From: Azospirillum lipoferum
Lineage (GTDB): Bacteria; Pseudomonadota; Alphaproteobacteria; Azospirillales; Azospirillaceae
Direction: 5' to 3'
NCBI RefSeq assembly: GCF_024170005.1
Contig: NZ_JALJXJ010000008.1
Span: forward strand, 248,001-312,000
Length of the DNA: 64,000 nucleotides
Translations under genes and position numbers: made by a program
Notes under the pieces: generated by a model
Seen by the model: the letters and a program-made list of their open reading frames with translations, nothing else
Told to the model about the DNA's origin: nothing
The model's database searches: none
In this document: piece after piece, positions 46,034-56,432 of the stretch
How positions within the stretch are numbered: position 1 is the stretch's first letter
Layout: each line of letters starts with the position of its first letter

Positions 46034-48685
46034 TTAGACCCCCACCCTGAACGGATTCACCTGCCGGGCGGCGCGCTCCACCGCCTCGGCGGGGCCGGGG
46101 CGGCCCAGATAATAGCCCTGGGCGACGTCGCAGTGCAGACCGCGCAGGGCCTCCAGCGTCTCGGAATCCTCCACGCCCTCGGCCACGGCGGTCAGGTTCA
46201 GGCTGTGGGCCATCTGGATGACGGCGGCGGTGATCTTGGCGCTGTCGTGGTTGCGGGTCAGGTCGGCGACGAAGCCGCGGTCGATCTTCAGCTTGTCCAC
46301 CGCCAGACGGCCGATGTAGGACAGGTTGGAATAGCCGGTGCCGAAATCGTCGATCGACACCTGCACGCCCATCGCCTTGATCCGGCGCAGATTGTCCATC
46401 ACGACGTCGGTGTTCTGGATCAGCATCGATTCGGTCAGCTCCAGTTCCAGCAGCAGCGGGTCCAGGCCGCTTTCGGCCAGCGCCCGCGTCACCGTGGCGA
46501 CGAGATCGCCGCGCTGAAGCTGCAAGGCCGACAGGTTGACCGCAACCGACAGCGACAGCCCCTGGGTATGCCACTGCGCCGCCTGCCGGCAGGCCTCCGT
46601 CAGCACCCAGGCGCCGATCGGCACGATCAGACCGCTGTCCTCGGCGATCGGGATGAAATCGCCGGGCGGGACCATGCCCTTGTCGGGGTGGTTCCAGCGC
46701 AGCAGCGCCTCCGCCCCCGTCACCGCACCGGTCTCCAGGCTGATCTGCGGCTGGTAATGGATCAGGAACTCCCCCCGTTCCAGCGCGCGGCGCAGGCCGC
46801 TGCGGGTGGACAGGTGGGCCACCGCCTCGGCATTCATCGCCTCGGCATAGAAGCGGTGGGTGTCGCGGCCGGCCGCCTTGGCGTGGTGCAGGGCAGTATC
46901 GGCGTTCTTCAGCAGGGTGGCGAAGTCGTTGCCGTCGGCGGGGGCCAGCGCCACGCCCGACGACAGGGTGAGGGTCAGCTCCTGCCCGCCGACCTGGAAG
47001 GGTTCGGCCATCGCCTCGTGCAGGGAGGCGACGGTTTCCACCACCGCGTCGATGTCGGGCCGGCCGGACAGCAGCAGGATGAACTCGTCGCCGCCGCCGC
47101 GGCTGACCGTGTCGGTGTCGCGCACCGCCGCCTTCAGCCGCTCCGCCACCGCGCGCAGCAGAGTGTCGCCGACGGCGTGGCCCAGGCTGTCGTTCACCGT
47201 CTTGAAGCGGTCCAGGCCGCAGGCGATCAGCGCCACCAGCCGGCCGTTGCGTTCCGACCGGGCCAGAGCCTGTCCGGTGCGGTCCTGCACCAGGACCCGG
47301 TTGGGCAGCAGGGTCAGCGCGTCGTGGCGCGACAGATACTCCATCCGCTCCTGCGCCGCCTTGCGTTCGGTGATGTCGCGGACGAGAACCAGCAACCGGC
47401 GGTCGTTGCCGTCGATGACGGCGCGCCGCATGCTGACCTCCACCCAGAACAGCGACCCGTCCAGCCGGCGGGCATGCCATTCGAACAGCTGCGGTTCGCC
47501 GTCCGCCGCCTTGCGGATCCAGGCGGCGGCGTCCGCCCGGGTGTAAGGCGGCACGCCGGAGCTGAGCATCCCGACATTGAGGTCGGACAGCGGGATGCCG
47601 TCCACCCTGTACATCTCCATCATCCGGTGGTTGACCTCCAGGATGGCGCCGCCGTCCAGATCGTGGATGAAGATGGCGTCGGTGACGCTGTCGAAGATGG
47701 TGCGGACGCGCTCCTCGCTGGCGGTCAGGGCGGCGACCGCGGTGCGCAGGCTCTGTGTCTTGCTTTCGACCTGCCGGCGCAGCAGCAGGACCCAGACCAG
47801 GGCGCCGATGCCCAGCACGACCAGACCGGCCAGCAGCTTGACCAGCAGGTCCATCGTCTGCGGACTGACCATGCCGGTCAGGCGGCGGCCGACCCAGCGT
47901 TCCTCGATCGCCTTGCGCTCTTCCGGGGTGATGCGGGCAAAGCCGTCATTGATCAGGCGGAACAGGGTGGTGTTGCCCTTGTGCACCGCCCAGTGCAGTT
48001 CGCCGGTGTAGAGCGGCTCGGTGTAGCGGAAGCGCCCCTGAACCCCGCGCTTGGTCATGTAATAGCGGGCCGAGGGGTCGTCCATGCAGAAGACCCGGGT
48101 GTCCTGGTGCGAGGCGGCGTCGACCATCGCCTCGAAACCGGAATAGCGCTGGAAGGCGGTGATGCCCTGGTCGGTCAGCCATTCGATGCAGAAATCGCCG
48201 TCCTTCACCCCGACGGTGAAGGCGCGCAACGAGTCCACTCCGGTGATGCCGCTGAGGTCGGCGCTGAACCAGATCGGCACGTCGACGCGGGCATAGGGCT
48301 TGGAGAAGTCGTAGATCACCTCGCGCGCGCTGTTGCGGAAGATGGTCTCGATGACGTCGGCGCCGCCCTTGTCCATGGTCTGCCGGGCGAGGCCCCAATC
48401 GAGGGGAATCATGCGAACCGGGACGCCGGTCTTCTGCGACCACAGTGCCCACAGGTCCTTCACGATGCCGACATGGCCGCCGTCCGGCGTTTGGAAGCTG
48501 TAGGGCGGGTAATTGTTGTCCAGCGTCACCCGGATCTCGGCCGGCCGCGGTCCGGCTTCCGGAAGAGCGGCCGGCACCGGGCTGTTGATCGCCGCCGCCG
48601 GATCGCCGGCCAGAAGCGACAGCAGCAGGATCGCCAGAAGCCGCGGGATCGCGGTCCGCGCGGTGCGGATCGCGGTGGCGATCAT
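46034..48685 (-). CDS. Periplasmic-sensor PAS-GGDEF-EAL cyclic-di-GMP protein
   Basis: 883 aa from the ATG at 48685, giving a clean signal/membrane start (RLLAILLLSLLAGDPAAA). Order: solute-binding (SBP_bac_3) domain at about 50-285 outside the membrane, membrane helix near 300, PAS at about 345-455, GGDEF at about 470-625 and EAL at about 640-875. GGDEF is intact at 531-535, but the first metal-binding Asp of the D-x-D is Gly490 (CGLDRFK), so cyclase activity is doubtful. EAL (659-661), DDFGTGYSN, KIDRGFV and AEGVED are complete, so the protein is probably a ligand-controlled phosphodiesterase. Nearest neighbour mscL is unrelated. Confidence 0.9.
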   Translation of the reverse strand: MIATAIRTARTAIPRLLAILLLSLLAGDPAAAINSPVPAALPEAGPRPAEIRVTLDNNYPPYSFQTPDGGHVGIVKDLWALWSQKTGVPVRMIPLDWGLARQTMDKGGADVIETIFRNSAREVIYDFSKPYARVDVPIWFSADLSGITGVDSLRAFTVGVKDGDFCIEWLTDQGITAFQRYSGFEAMVDAASHQDTRVFCMDDPSARYYMTKRGVQGRFRYTEPLYTGELHWAVHKGNTTLFRLINDGFARITPEERKAIEERWVGRRLTGMVSPQTMDLLVKLLAGLVVLGIGALVWVLLLRRQVESKTQSLRTAVAALTASEERVRTIFDSVTDAIFIHDLDGGAILEVNHRMMEMYRVDGIPLSDLNVGMLSSGVPPYTRADAAAWIRKAADGEPQLFEWHARRLDGSLFWVEVSMRRAVIDGNDRRLLVLVRDITERKAAQERMEYLSRHDALTLLPNRVLVQDRTGQALARSERNGRLVALIACGLDRFKTVNDSLGHAVGDTLLRAVAERLKAAVRDTDTVSRGGGDEFILLLSGRPDIDAVVETVASLHEAMAEPFQVGGQELTLTLSSGVALAPADGNDFATLLKNADTALHHAKAAGRDTHRFYAEAMNAEAVAHLSTRSGLRRALERGEFLIHYQPQISLETGAVTGAEALLRWNHPDKGMVPPGDFIPIAEDSGLIVPIGAWVLTEACRQAAQWHTQGLSLSVAVNLSALQLQRGDLVATVTRALAESGLDPLLLELELTESMLIQNTDVVMDNLRRIKAMGVQVSIDDFGTGYSNLSYIGRLAVDKLKIDRGFVADLTRNHDSAKITAAVIQMAHSLNLTAVAEGVEDSETLEALRGLHCDVAQGYYLGRPGPAEAVERAARQVNPFRVGV

Positions 48686-48902
48686 GGAGGCGCCCCGGCG
48701 GGGACGGTCGGCGGACAGCGCGTGGCGGACATGGACATGGCCCTTGCCGAGGTCATTTGCCGAGCTTATGGACAGCGCAGGCGTGTGAGGCCATCCCGTC
48801 ACGCCATCGCCAACTTATCCAAGAGGGTAACCCGTTCGACGCGCTGCGGCAACGAGGGGTTCTGCCGTCCCTGTGACAAGCTCCCGTAGTGATGGAAAGT
48901 GG

Positions 48903-49340
48903 TCAGCGGGTTCGGTCGGCGGGCGGGATTCCGGCTTGCGCGCGCAGGGCGTCGCGGATTTCCTCCAGCAGCTGTTCCTGCCGCGGCGGGGTCTTCGGCG
49001 TTTCCTTGTGCAGGATGTGCAGCCGGTTGACCTGCCGGACGATCAGGAACAGCGCGCCCGACACGATCAGGAAATTGATGCAGGCGTTGATGAAGCGGCC
49101 GTAATTGATGGTGGCCGCACCCGCCGCCTCGGCCGCCTGGAGCGAATCGTAGTGGCCACCGGACAGGCTGAAGAAATAGTTCGAGAAGTCGATGCCGCCC
49201 ATGACCCAGCCGATCGGCGGCATCAGGATGTCCTTGACCAGGGAATTGACGATCCCGGTGAAGGCGGCACCGATGATGATGCCAACCGCCAGCTCCACGA
49301 CATTGCCGCGGCTGATGAATTTCTTGAACTCTTCGAGCAT
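48903..49340 (-). CDS. mscL: Large-conductance mechanosensitive channel MscL
   Basis: 145 aa. N-terminal amphipathic helix MLEEFKKFISRGNVVELAVG and two membrane helices; the first has GIIIGAAFTGIVNSLVKDIL. The C-terminal bundle (RQEQLLEEIRDALRAQ) follows. Opens at high membrane tension to release solutes on osmotic downshock. Own transcript. Confidence 0.97.
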   Translation of the reverse strand: MLEEFKKFISRGNVVELAVGIIIGAAFTGIVNSLVKDILMPPIGWVMGGIDFSNYFFSLSGGHYDSLQAAEAAGAATINYGRFINACINFLIVSGALFLIVRQVNRLHILHKETPKTPPRQEQLLEEIRDALRAQAGIPPADRTR

Positions 49341-49404
49341 GGCGTCCCGCGTCTCCGTGGTGATGGATGGGAAACGGGACGGGGAGGGGCTGGTTTCATG
49401 AAGC

Positions 49405-49487
49405 CCCCTCTCCCCGCTTTCGGCGGACCTATGGTCCGCCTGTCGCGTCAGCGCAAACGACGTTTGCGCGTGAGCGGGGGAGAGGGG
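49405..49487. repeat. Cruciform-type repeat able to form a three-way junction
   Basis: Outer arms CCCCTCTCCCCGCT (49405-49418) and AGCGGGGGAGAGGGG (49473-49487) pair with one bulge. Inside lie two perfect hairpins: GGCGGACC-TAT-GGTCCGCC (49422-49440) and GCGCAAACG-A-CGTTTGCGC (49451-49469). Between mscL and the secA 3' end. The outer stem matches the stem of the dispersed repeat at 23611. Confidence 0.75.
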
Positions 49488-49500
49488 ATAACCACAGTCC

Positions 49501-52236
<2,736 letters not shown>

Positions 52237-52674
52237 GAAAACCTCGGGAGTAAAACGGAATGCGGGCCAGTCTATCGACGGGTCTCACATAGGACTATGG
52301 CAAGGCCCTGTCAACGAGACCGGGCCGGCGGGGGCTCCGTTGCGGCATTTGCGCAGGCGGTTGGGGGCGGTTGGGGGCGGCAGGACGGGGCACGCCATGA
52401 CCGTTTGATGAATTCGCGTCCAGAATGCGCCGTGGCGGTTGGCCGGTGACGGTGAGGGCTGGTATCCCCTGCGCAGGCGCATGAGCTATAGGGCGATGCC
52501 GCACCACGGGACAATGGGGACCCTTGCCCCGCGCGGCTTAGCCATGCTTAATCCCCTGCGGAATCGGGCGCGGAGCGGCGGATGGCTCCGATGCCGCAGA
52601 CCATGCGAAACGGGCGCCGGCCCATCGGCCGCCCATTTGTTGCGAAGCATCCGCCGGAAGGAAACAGACACGCC
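52237..52674. other. 438-nt divergent gap between secA and the isomerase gene
   Basis: Contains a twofold direct repeat TTGGGGGCGG (52361-52380) preceded by GGCGG, a G-rich stretch that might form a two-layer G-quadruplex, and a promoter-like TTGCCC-N17-CTTAAT at 52524-52552 reading towards the isomerase gene. Overlapping short open frames there look spurious. Confidence 0.4.
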
Positions 52675-53640
52675 ATGGTTCAACGAGTGTTCCGCACCGC
52701 GCTCCTGTCGGTTGCCGCCTGTGGCATCGCGCTGGCCGCCCATGCCCAGACGACGGCTCCCGCCACCCCGGCGCCGGCCGCTCCGGCCCCGGCCGCCGCC
52801 GTTGCTCCGGCCCCGGCCACCCCGGCCGATCCGGTCGTCGCCCGCGTCAACGGCGAGGAGCTGCACAAGTCGGACGTCACCCGCATGGTCTCGCAGCTGC
52901 CGCCGCAGGTGCAGCAGATGCCGATCGAGATGATCTATCCGGCGGTGATCGACCAGCTGGTCAGCGGCAAGCTGGTCTCCTCGGCCGGCTACAAGGCCGG
53001 TCTGGCCGATTCGGCCGAGGTGAAGGACGAGATCAAGCGCGCCGAGGAGCGCGCGGTGCAGCGGGCCTACATCCAGAAGGAAATCAAGGCCCGCGTCACG
53101 CCGGAGGCGCTGAACAAGGCCTATCAGGATTACCTGAAGGAGAACCCGGCGCAGGAGGAGGTCAAGGCCGCCCATATCCTGGTCGAGAAGGAAGACGAGG
53201 CCAAGGCCATCATCGCCCAGCTGAAGAAGGGCGGCGATTTCGCCAAGCTGGCCAAGGAGAAGTCCAAGGACGCCGCCGCGGCGGCCCAGGGCGGCGATCT
53301 CGGCTACTTCACCAAGGACGCGATGGTCGAGCCCTTCGCCAACGCCGCCTTCGCCATGAAGCCGGGCGAGATCAGCAAGGAGCCGGTCAAGACCCAGTTC
53401 GGCTATCACATCATCAAGGTCGAGGATAAGCGGACCCAGCCGCAGCCGACGCTCGACGAGGTGAAGCCGCAGCTGGAGCAGACCTTGTCGAAGGACATCG
53501 TCACCGCCCTGGTCGAAGAGCTGCGCGGCAAGGCGAAGATCGAGACCTTCCAGCTCGACGGCTCGCCGATGCCGAAGGAAGAGCCGGCCGCCGCCCCGGC
53601 CCCGGCTACCCCGGCTCCGGCCGAGCCGGCGAAGAAGTAA
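52675..53640 (+). CDS. Parvulin-type peptidyl-prolyl isomerase, secreted
   Basis: 321 aa from the ATG at 52675 (GGAAGGAAACAG upstream). Signal peptide ending AAHAQT (~25), an Ala/Pro linker (26-50), a SurA-like N-terminal helical domain, and the parvulin domain at about 160-260 (VKAAHILVEKEDEAKAI ... GGDLGYFTKDAMVEPFANAAF ... TQFGYHIIKVED). It ends in another Ala/Pro/Glu tail. Periplasmic folding catalyst, related to PrsA/SurA/PpiC. Located opposite secA, fitting a role in handling exported proteins. Confidence 0.92.
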   Translation: MVQRVFRTALLSVAACGIALAAHAQTTAPATPAPAAPAPAAAVAPAPATPADPVVARVNGEELHKSDVTRMVSQLPPQVQQMPIEMIYPAVIDQLVSGKLVSSAGYKAGLADSAEVKDEIKRAEERAVQRAYIQKEIKARVTPEALNKAYQDYLKENPAQEEVKAAHILVEKEDEAKAIIAQLKKGGDFAKLAKEKSKDAAAAAQGGDLGYFTKDAMVEPFANAAFAMKPGEISKEPVKTQFGYHIIKVEDKRTQPQPTLDEVKPQLEQTLSKDIVTALVEELRGKAKIETFQLDGSPMPKEEPAAAPAPATPAPAEPAKK

Positions 53641-53647
53641 GACGGCA

Positions 53648-53697
53648 GCGGACGGCCGCCCCTTCCCTCGCGAGACGGGGAGGGGGCGGCCGTCCGC
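53648..53697 (+). terminator. Long GC-rich hairpin after the isomerase gene
   Basis: Perfect 15-bp stem GCGGACGGCCGCCCC / GGGGCGGCCGTCCGC, with further inner pairing, starting 8 bases after the stop and followed by ATCTTCTCTCCCC. Likely terminator despite the mixed T/C tail. Confidence 0.65.
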
Positions 53698-53751
53698 ATC
53701 TTCTCTCCCCCCTTACGCCACCACCACTCCCCCACCACGGGAATCCTCTCC

Positions 53752-54990
53752 ATGGCCACGACCCTCTCCCCCTTGGCTCCCGCCAGCTTCCCGACGTTGC
53801 CGCCCATCGCGGGCGTGCGCATCGCCACGGCGAACAGCGGCATCCGATACAAGGGCCGCGACGATCTGCTGCTGGCCGTGCTGGATCCCGGCACCAGCGT
53901 GGCGGGCGTGCTGACCCGGTCGCTGACCTGCTCGGCTCCGGTGATCTGGTGCCGCGACAGCCTGCCCAAGGGCTCGGCCCGCGCCGTGGTGGTGAACGCC
54001 GGCAACGCCAACGCCTTCACCGGCAAGGCGGGCGACGCCACCGTGCAGGCGACCGTCAGCGCCGCCGCCGAGGTGGCGGGCTGCGCCCCGGACGAGGTCT
54101 ATATCGCGTCGACCGGCGTGATCGGCATCCCGCTGGCCGCCGACGCCATCGGCAAGTGCCTGGCGCCGATGGCCCCGAGCCTTGCCGCCGATTCGGCAGC
54201 GTGGGAGAAGGCCGCCCGCGCCATCATGACCACCGACACCTTCCCGAAAGGGTCGGTGCGCACCGCCAGGATCGGCGGGACGACGGTGACCATTGCCGGC
54301 TTCGCCAAGGGCTCCGGCATGATCGCGCCGGACATGGCGACGATGCTGGGTTTCGTCTTCACCGACGCCGCCATCGCCGCGACCGCGCTGCAGGACATGC
54401 TGTCGGAATTCACCGAGCGCACCTTCAACGCCATCACGGTGGACGGCGACACCTCGACCAGCGACACGCTGCTGCTGTTCGCCACCGGCAAGGCCGGCAA
54501 CGCCCCGGTGTCGAGCGCCGATGCCGCCGAGCTGGCGGAGTTCCGCGCAGCGCTGGAGGATCTGCTGCTCGATCTGGCGCTTCAGGTGGTGCGTGACGGC
54601 GAGGGGGCGACCAAGTTCATCGCCATCACCGTGCGCGGCGCCGACAGCGACGCCGCCGCCAAGCGGATCGGCATGACGGTGGCGAACTCGCCGCTGGTCA
54701 AGACCGCGGTGGCCGGCGAGGACGCCAACTGGGGCCGCATCGTCGCCGCCATCGGCCGTGCCGGTGAGCGCGCCGACCGCGACCTGATCAGGATCACCGT
54801 CGGCGGCACCCTGATCTGCGCCGAAGGGATGGAAGTCCCGGGTTACGACGAGACGCCGGTCACGGCCCACATGAAGGGCAAGGAGGTCGACATCGACATC
54901 GATCTCGGCCTTGGCAAGGGGACGGCGAAGGTGTGGACCTGCGACCTGACGCACGGCTACATCGACATCAACGGCAGCTACCGGAGCTGA
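53752..54990 (+). CDS. argJ: Bifunctional ornithine acetyltransferase / N-acetylglutamate synthase
   Basis: 412 aa. Recycles the acetyl group between N-acetylornithine and glutamate in arginine synthesis. Autoproteolytic site and nucleophile Thr197 in GMIAPDMATML, preceded by KGSG. Oxyanion region NAGNANAFTG and STGVIG are intact; the end HGYIDINGSYRS is the family C-terminus. First of three closely spaced genes (argJ-GNAT-nudix). Confidence 0.97.
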   Translation: MATTLSPLAPASFPTLPPIAGVRIATANSGIRYKGRDDLLLAVLDPGTSVAGVLTRSLTCSAPVIWCRDSLPKGSARAVVVNAGNANAFTGKAGDATVQATVSAAAEVAGCAPDEVYIASTGVIGIPLAADAIGKCLAPMAPSLAADSAAWEKAARAIMTTDTFPKGSVRTARIGGTTVTIAGFAKGSGMIAPDMATMLGFVFTDAAIAATALQDMLSEFTERTFNAITVDGDTSTSDTLLLFATGKAGNAPVSSADAAELAEFRAALEDLLLDLALQVVRDGEGATKFIAITVRGADSDAAAKRIGMTVANSPLVKTAVAGEDANWGRIVAAIGRAGERADRDLIRITVGGTLICAEGMEVPGYDETPVTAHMKGKEVDIDIDLGLGKGTAKVWTCDLTHGYIDINGSYRS

Positions 54991-54994
54991 CGGC

Positions 54995-55579
54995 TTGGCG
55001 GGCGGCGGAGCGGAGTCCTGGCCCGACAGCGTGGCGACGCCGCGGCTGCTGCTCCGCGCCTTCGGGCATGAGGACGTGCCGGATTTCGTGCCGCTGATCG
55101 GCGACTGGGGGGGGGCGCGCTGGCTCGCCCGGGTTCCGCATCCCTACGGGGCGGACGACGGCCGTGAGTGGGTCGAACTGGCGGCCCGGAACTTTGCCGA
55201 GCGTGCCGCTCTCAACCTGCTGGCGGTGCGGACCGATGATGGCGCTCCCATCGGCGGCATCGGGTTGCAACTGGACCGGGGAGCGCCGGGCAGGGCCGAG
55301 ATCGGCTATTGGGTCGGCACGCGGTACCATCGCGTCGGCTACGGGCTGGAGATGGTGACCGCCATGCTGGTGACCGGCTTCGGCCCGCTCGGCCTGTCGC
55401 GGATCTGGGCGGTGGCCGATCCCGACAACCGGCCGTCCCAATCCTTGCTGCTCAAGGCGGGCTTCCGGCGGCAGGGGCGGCACCAGTATGACTTCGCAGC
55501 CCGAGGGCGAAGCCTGTCGGCGCCGTATTTCGAAATCACCGCCGCCGAATGGCCGGCCCGCCGAGAGGGTTCCGCATGA
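54995..55579 (+). CDS. GNAT-family N-acetyltransferase
   Basis: 194 aa from a TTG at 54995, four bases after argJ, with CCGGAG eight bases upstream. A GTG at 55031 is an alternative and would start at VATPRLLLRAF. RimJ/RimL-like fold: TPRLLLRAFGHEDVPDF, EIGYWVGTRYHRVGYG as the acetyl-CoA loop (a variant of RxxGxG/A), and NRPSQSLLLKAGFRRQGR at the end. Substrate unknown. The stop overlaps the nudix start (ATGA). Confidence 0.88.
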   Translation: MAGGGAESWPDSVATPRLLLRAFGHEDVPDFVPLIGDWGGARWLARVPHPYGADDGREWVELAARNFAERAALNLLAVRTDDGAPIGGIGLQLDRGAPGRAEIGYWVGTRYHRVGYGLEMVTAMLVTGFGPLGLSRIWAVADPDNRPSQSLLLKAGFRRQGRHQYDFAARGRSLSAPYFEITAAEWPARREGSA

Positions 55580-56019
55580 CCGCCTGTTTCGATCCCAGCT
55601 CCACCCCCGCACGCGGCTCGCTGCCGGTGCTGCTGGTCGTCGCGGTGGCGCTCGTCGATGCCGACGGGCGCGTGCTGCTGGCCCAGCGCCCGCCCGGCAA
55701 GTCGCTGGCCGGCCTGTGGGAATTCCCCGGCGGCAAGGTCGATGCCGGGGAGACGCCGGAAGCGGCGCTGGTGCGCGAGCTGAAGGAGGAGCTGGGCATC
55801 GACACGGCGGCCAGCTGCCTAGCGCCCTTCACCTTCGCGTCCCACAGCTATGAGCGTTTCCATCTGCTGATGCCGCTCTATGTCTGCCGGGTGTGGGAGG
55901 GCGACGTGATGGCGCGGGAAGGGCAGAAGCTCGCCTGGGTCTATCCGAACCGGATGGGCGACTACCCGATGCCGCCGGCCGACGTGCCGCTGGTGGCGAT
56001 GCTGCGGGATCTGCTGTGA
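55576..56019 (+). CDS. mutT: Nudix hydrolase, MutT-like (8-oxo-dGTP diphosphatase)
   Basis: 147 aa from the ATG overlapping the GNAT stop. Complete nudix box at 53-75 (G-x5-E-x7-REUXEEXGU: Gly53, Glu59, Arg67, Glu68, Glu71, Glu72, Gly74). VALVDADGRVLLAQRPPGKSLAG and LWEFPGGKV are typical of MutT/CtlA forms that clean oxidised dGTP. Placement after argJ is common in alphaproteobacteria. MutT function is likely; other nudix substrates cannot be excluded. Confidence 0.9.
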   Translation: MTACFDPSSTPARGSLPVLLVVAVALVDADGRVLLAQRPPGKSLAGLWEFPGGKVDAGETPEAALVRELKEELGIDTAASCLAPFTFASHSYERFHLLMPLYVCRVWEGDVMAREGQKLAWVYPNRMGDYPMPPADVPLVAMLRDLL

Positions 56020-56033
56020 CCCTGCGTTGAAAA

Positions 56034-56052
56034 ATAGTCCGAACGGGACTAT
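56034..56052 (-). terminator. Terminator of the small-peptide transcript (minus strand)
   Basis: Minus strand ATAGTCC-CGTTC-GGACTAT followed by TTTTC. The stem is AT-richer than others here. On the plus strand it lies 15 bases after the nudix stop. Confidence 0.6.
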
Positions 56053-56066
56053 AGTGTACGGAGGTG

Positions 56067-56094
56067 GCCGGCGGGTGCGCTAACACCCGCCGGC
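56067..56094 (-). promoter_or_regulatory. Perfect 11-bp hairpin downstream of the small peptide gene
   Basis: GCCGGCGGGTG / CACCCGCCGGC with a 6-base loop, 14 bases after the peptide stop codon and before the terminator at 56034. Confidence 0.6.
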
Positions 56095-56107
56095 ACTCTC
56101 CCGGTGT

Positions 56108-56182
56108 CTAGCGACGAGTTAAGCGGATCTTGATCCGCCATCGGCGCCACTGGAGCACCAGGAAGAAGGGCATCTTCTTCAT
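56108..56182 (-). CDS. 24-residue basic peptide, apparently unannotated small protein
   Basis: Open frame ATG (56182) to TAG (56108), 24 codons, too short for standard gene callers. Starts MKKMPFFLVLQWRRW and continues RIKIRLTRR: ten Lys/Arg, four aromatic residues and no acidic ones, so amphipathic and strongly cationic. An ideal ribosome site AGGAGG (56196-56191) lies eight bases before the ATG, the best in this part of the window. It is flanked upstream by a 13-bp hairpin (56201-56231) and downstream by a hairpin and terminator, so it looks like a dedicated transcript. Function unknown; a membrane- or RNA-binding peptide is possible. Confidence 0.62.
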   Translation of the reverse strand: MKKMPFFLVLQWRRWRIKIRLTRR

Positions 56183-56200
56183 GCCACCTTCCTCCTTCTG

Positions 56201-56238
56201 AAACGGCGGATGGACCACCCATCCGCCGTTTTCAGTTT
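56201..56238 (+). terminator. 13-bp hairpin with T tail upstream of the peptide gene
   Basis: AAACGGCGGATGG-ACCAC-CCATCCGCCGTTT followed by TCAGTTT on the plus strand. On the minus strand it lies directly before the AGGAGG of the small peptide, so it could also act there as an attenuator. The rest of the 413-nt nudix-recQ gap (56239-56432) shows no further clear feature. Confidence 0.7.
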
Positions 56239-56432
56239 ACACGCGGGCGATGAGCTGTCGCTATGGTTTCACACCAATGCATGGTGATCGCGGATGGCCG
56301 GAGGGGAAGGTCCGACCTTTGTTCCCGGCTGTGGCCCTTTGCGGCTTTGCCCCGCGGGCGATCTGTGCCACATGATGAGTCGTTGAGACGACAAGCCGGA
56401 TCTCCGGCCCCACTTTCCTGAACCGCATCGGC

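Noticed and set aside
45665..48889. 1,074-codon plus-strand frame antisense to the GGDEF-EAL gene
   Set aside because: Shadow frame; starts inside the SRPBCC gene in another frame.
52359..52380. G-quadruplex in the secA/isomerase gap
   Set aside because: Only two G5 runs with short GG runs between; at best a weak two-layer structure, so mentioned but not claimed.
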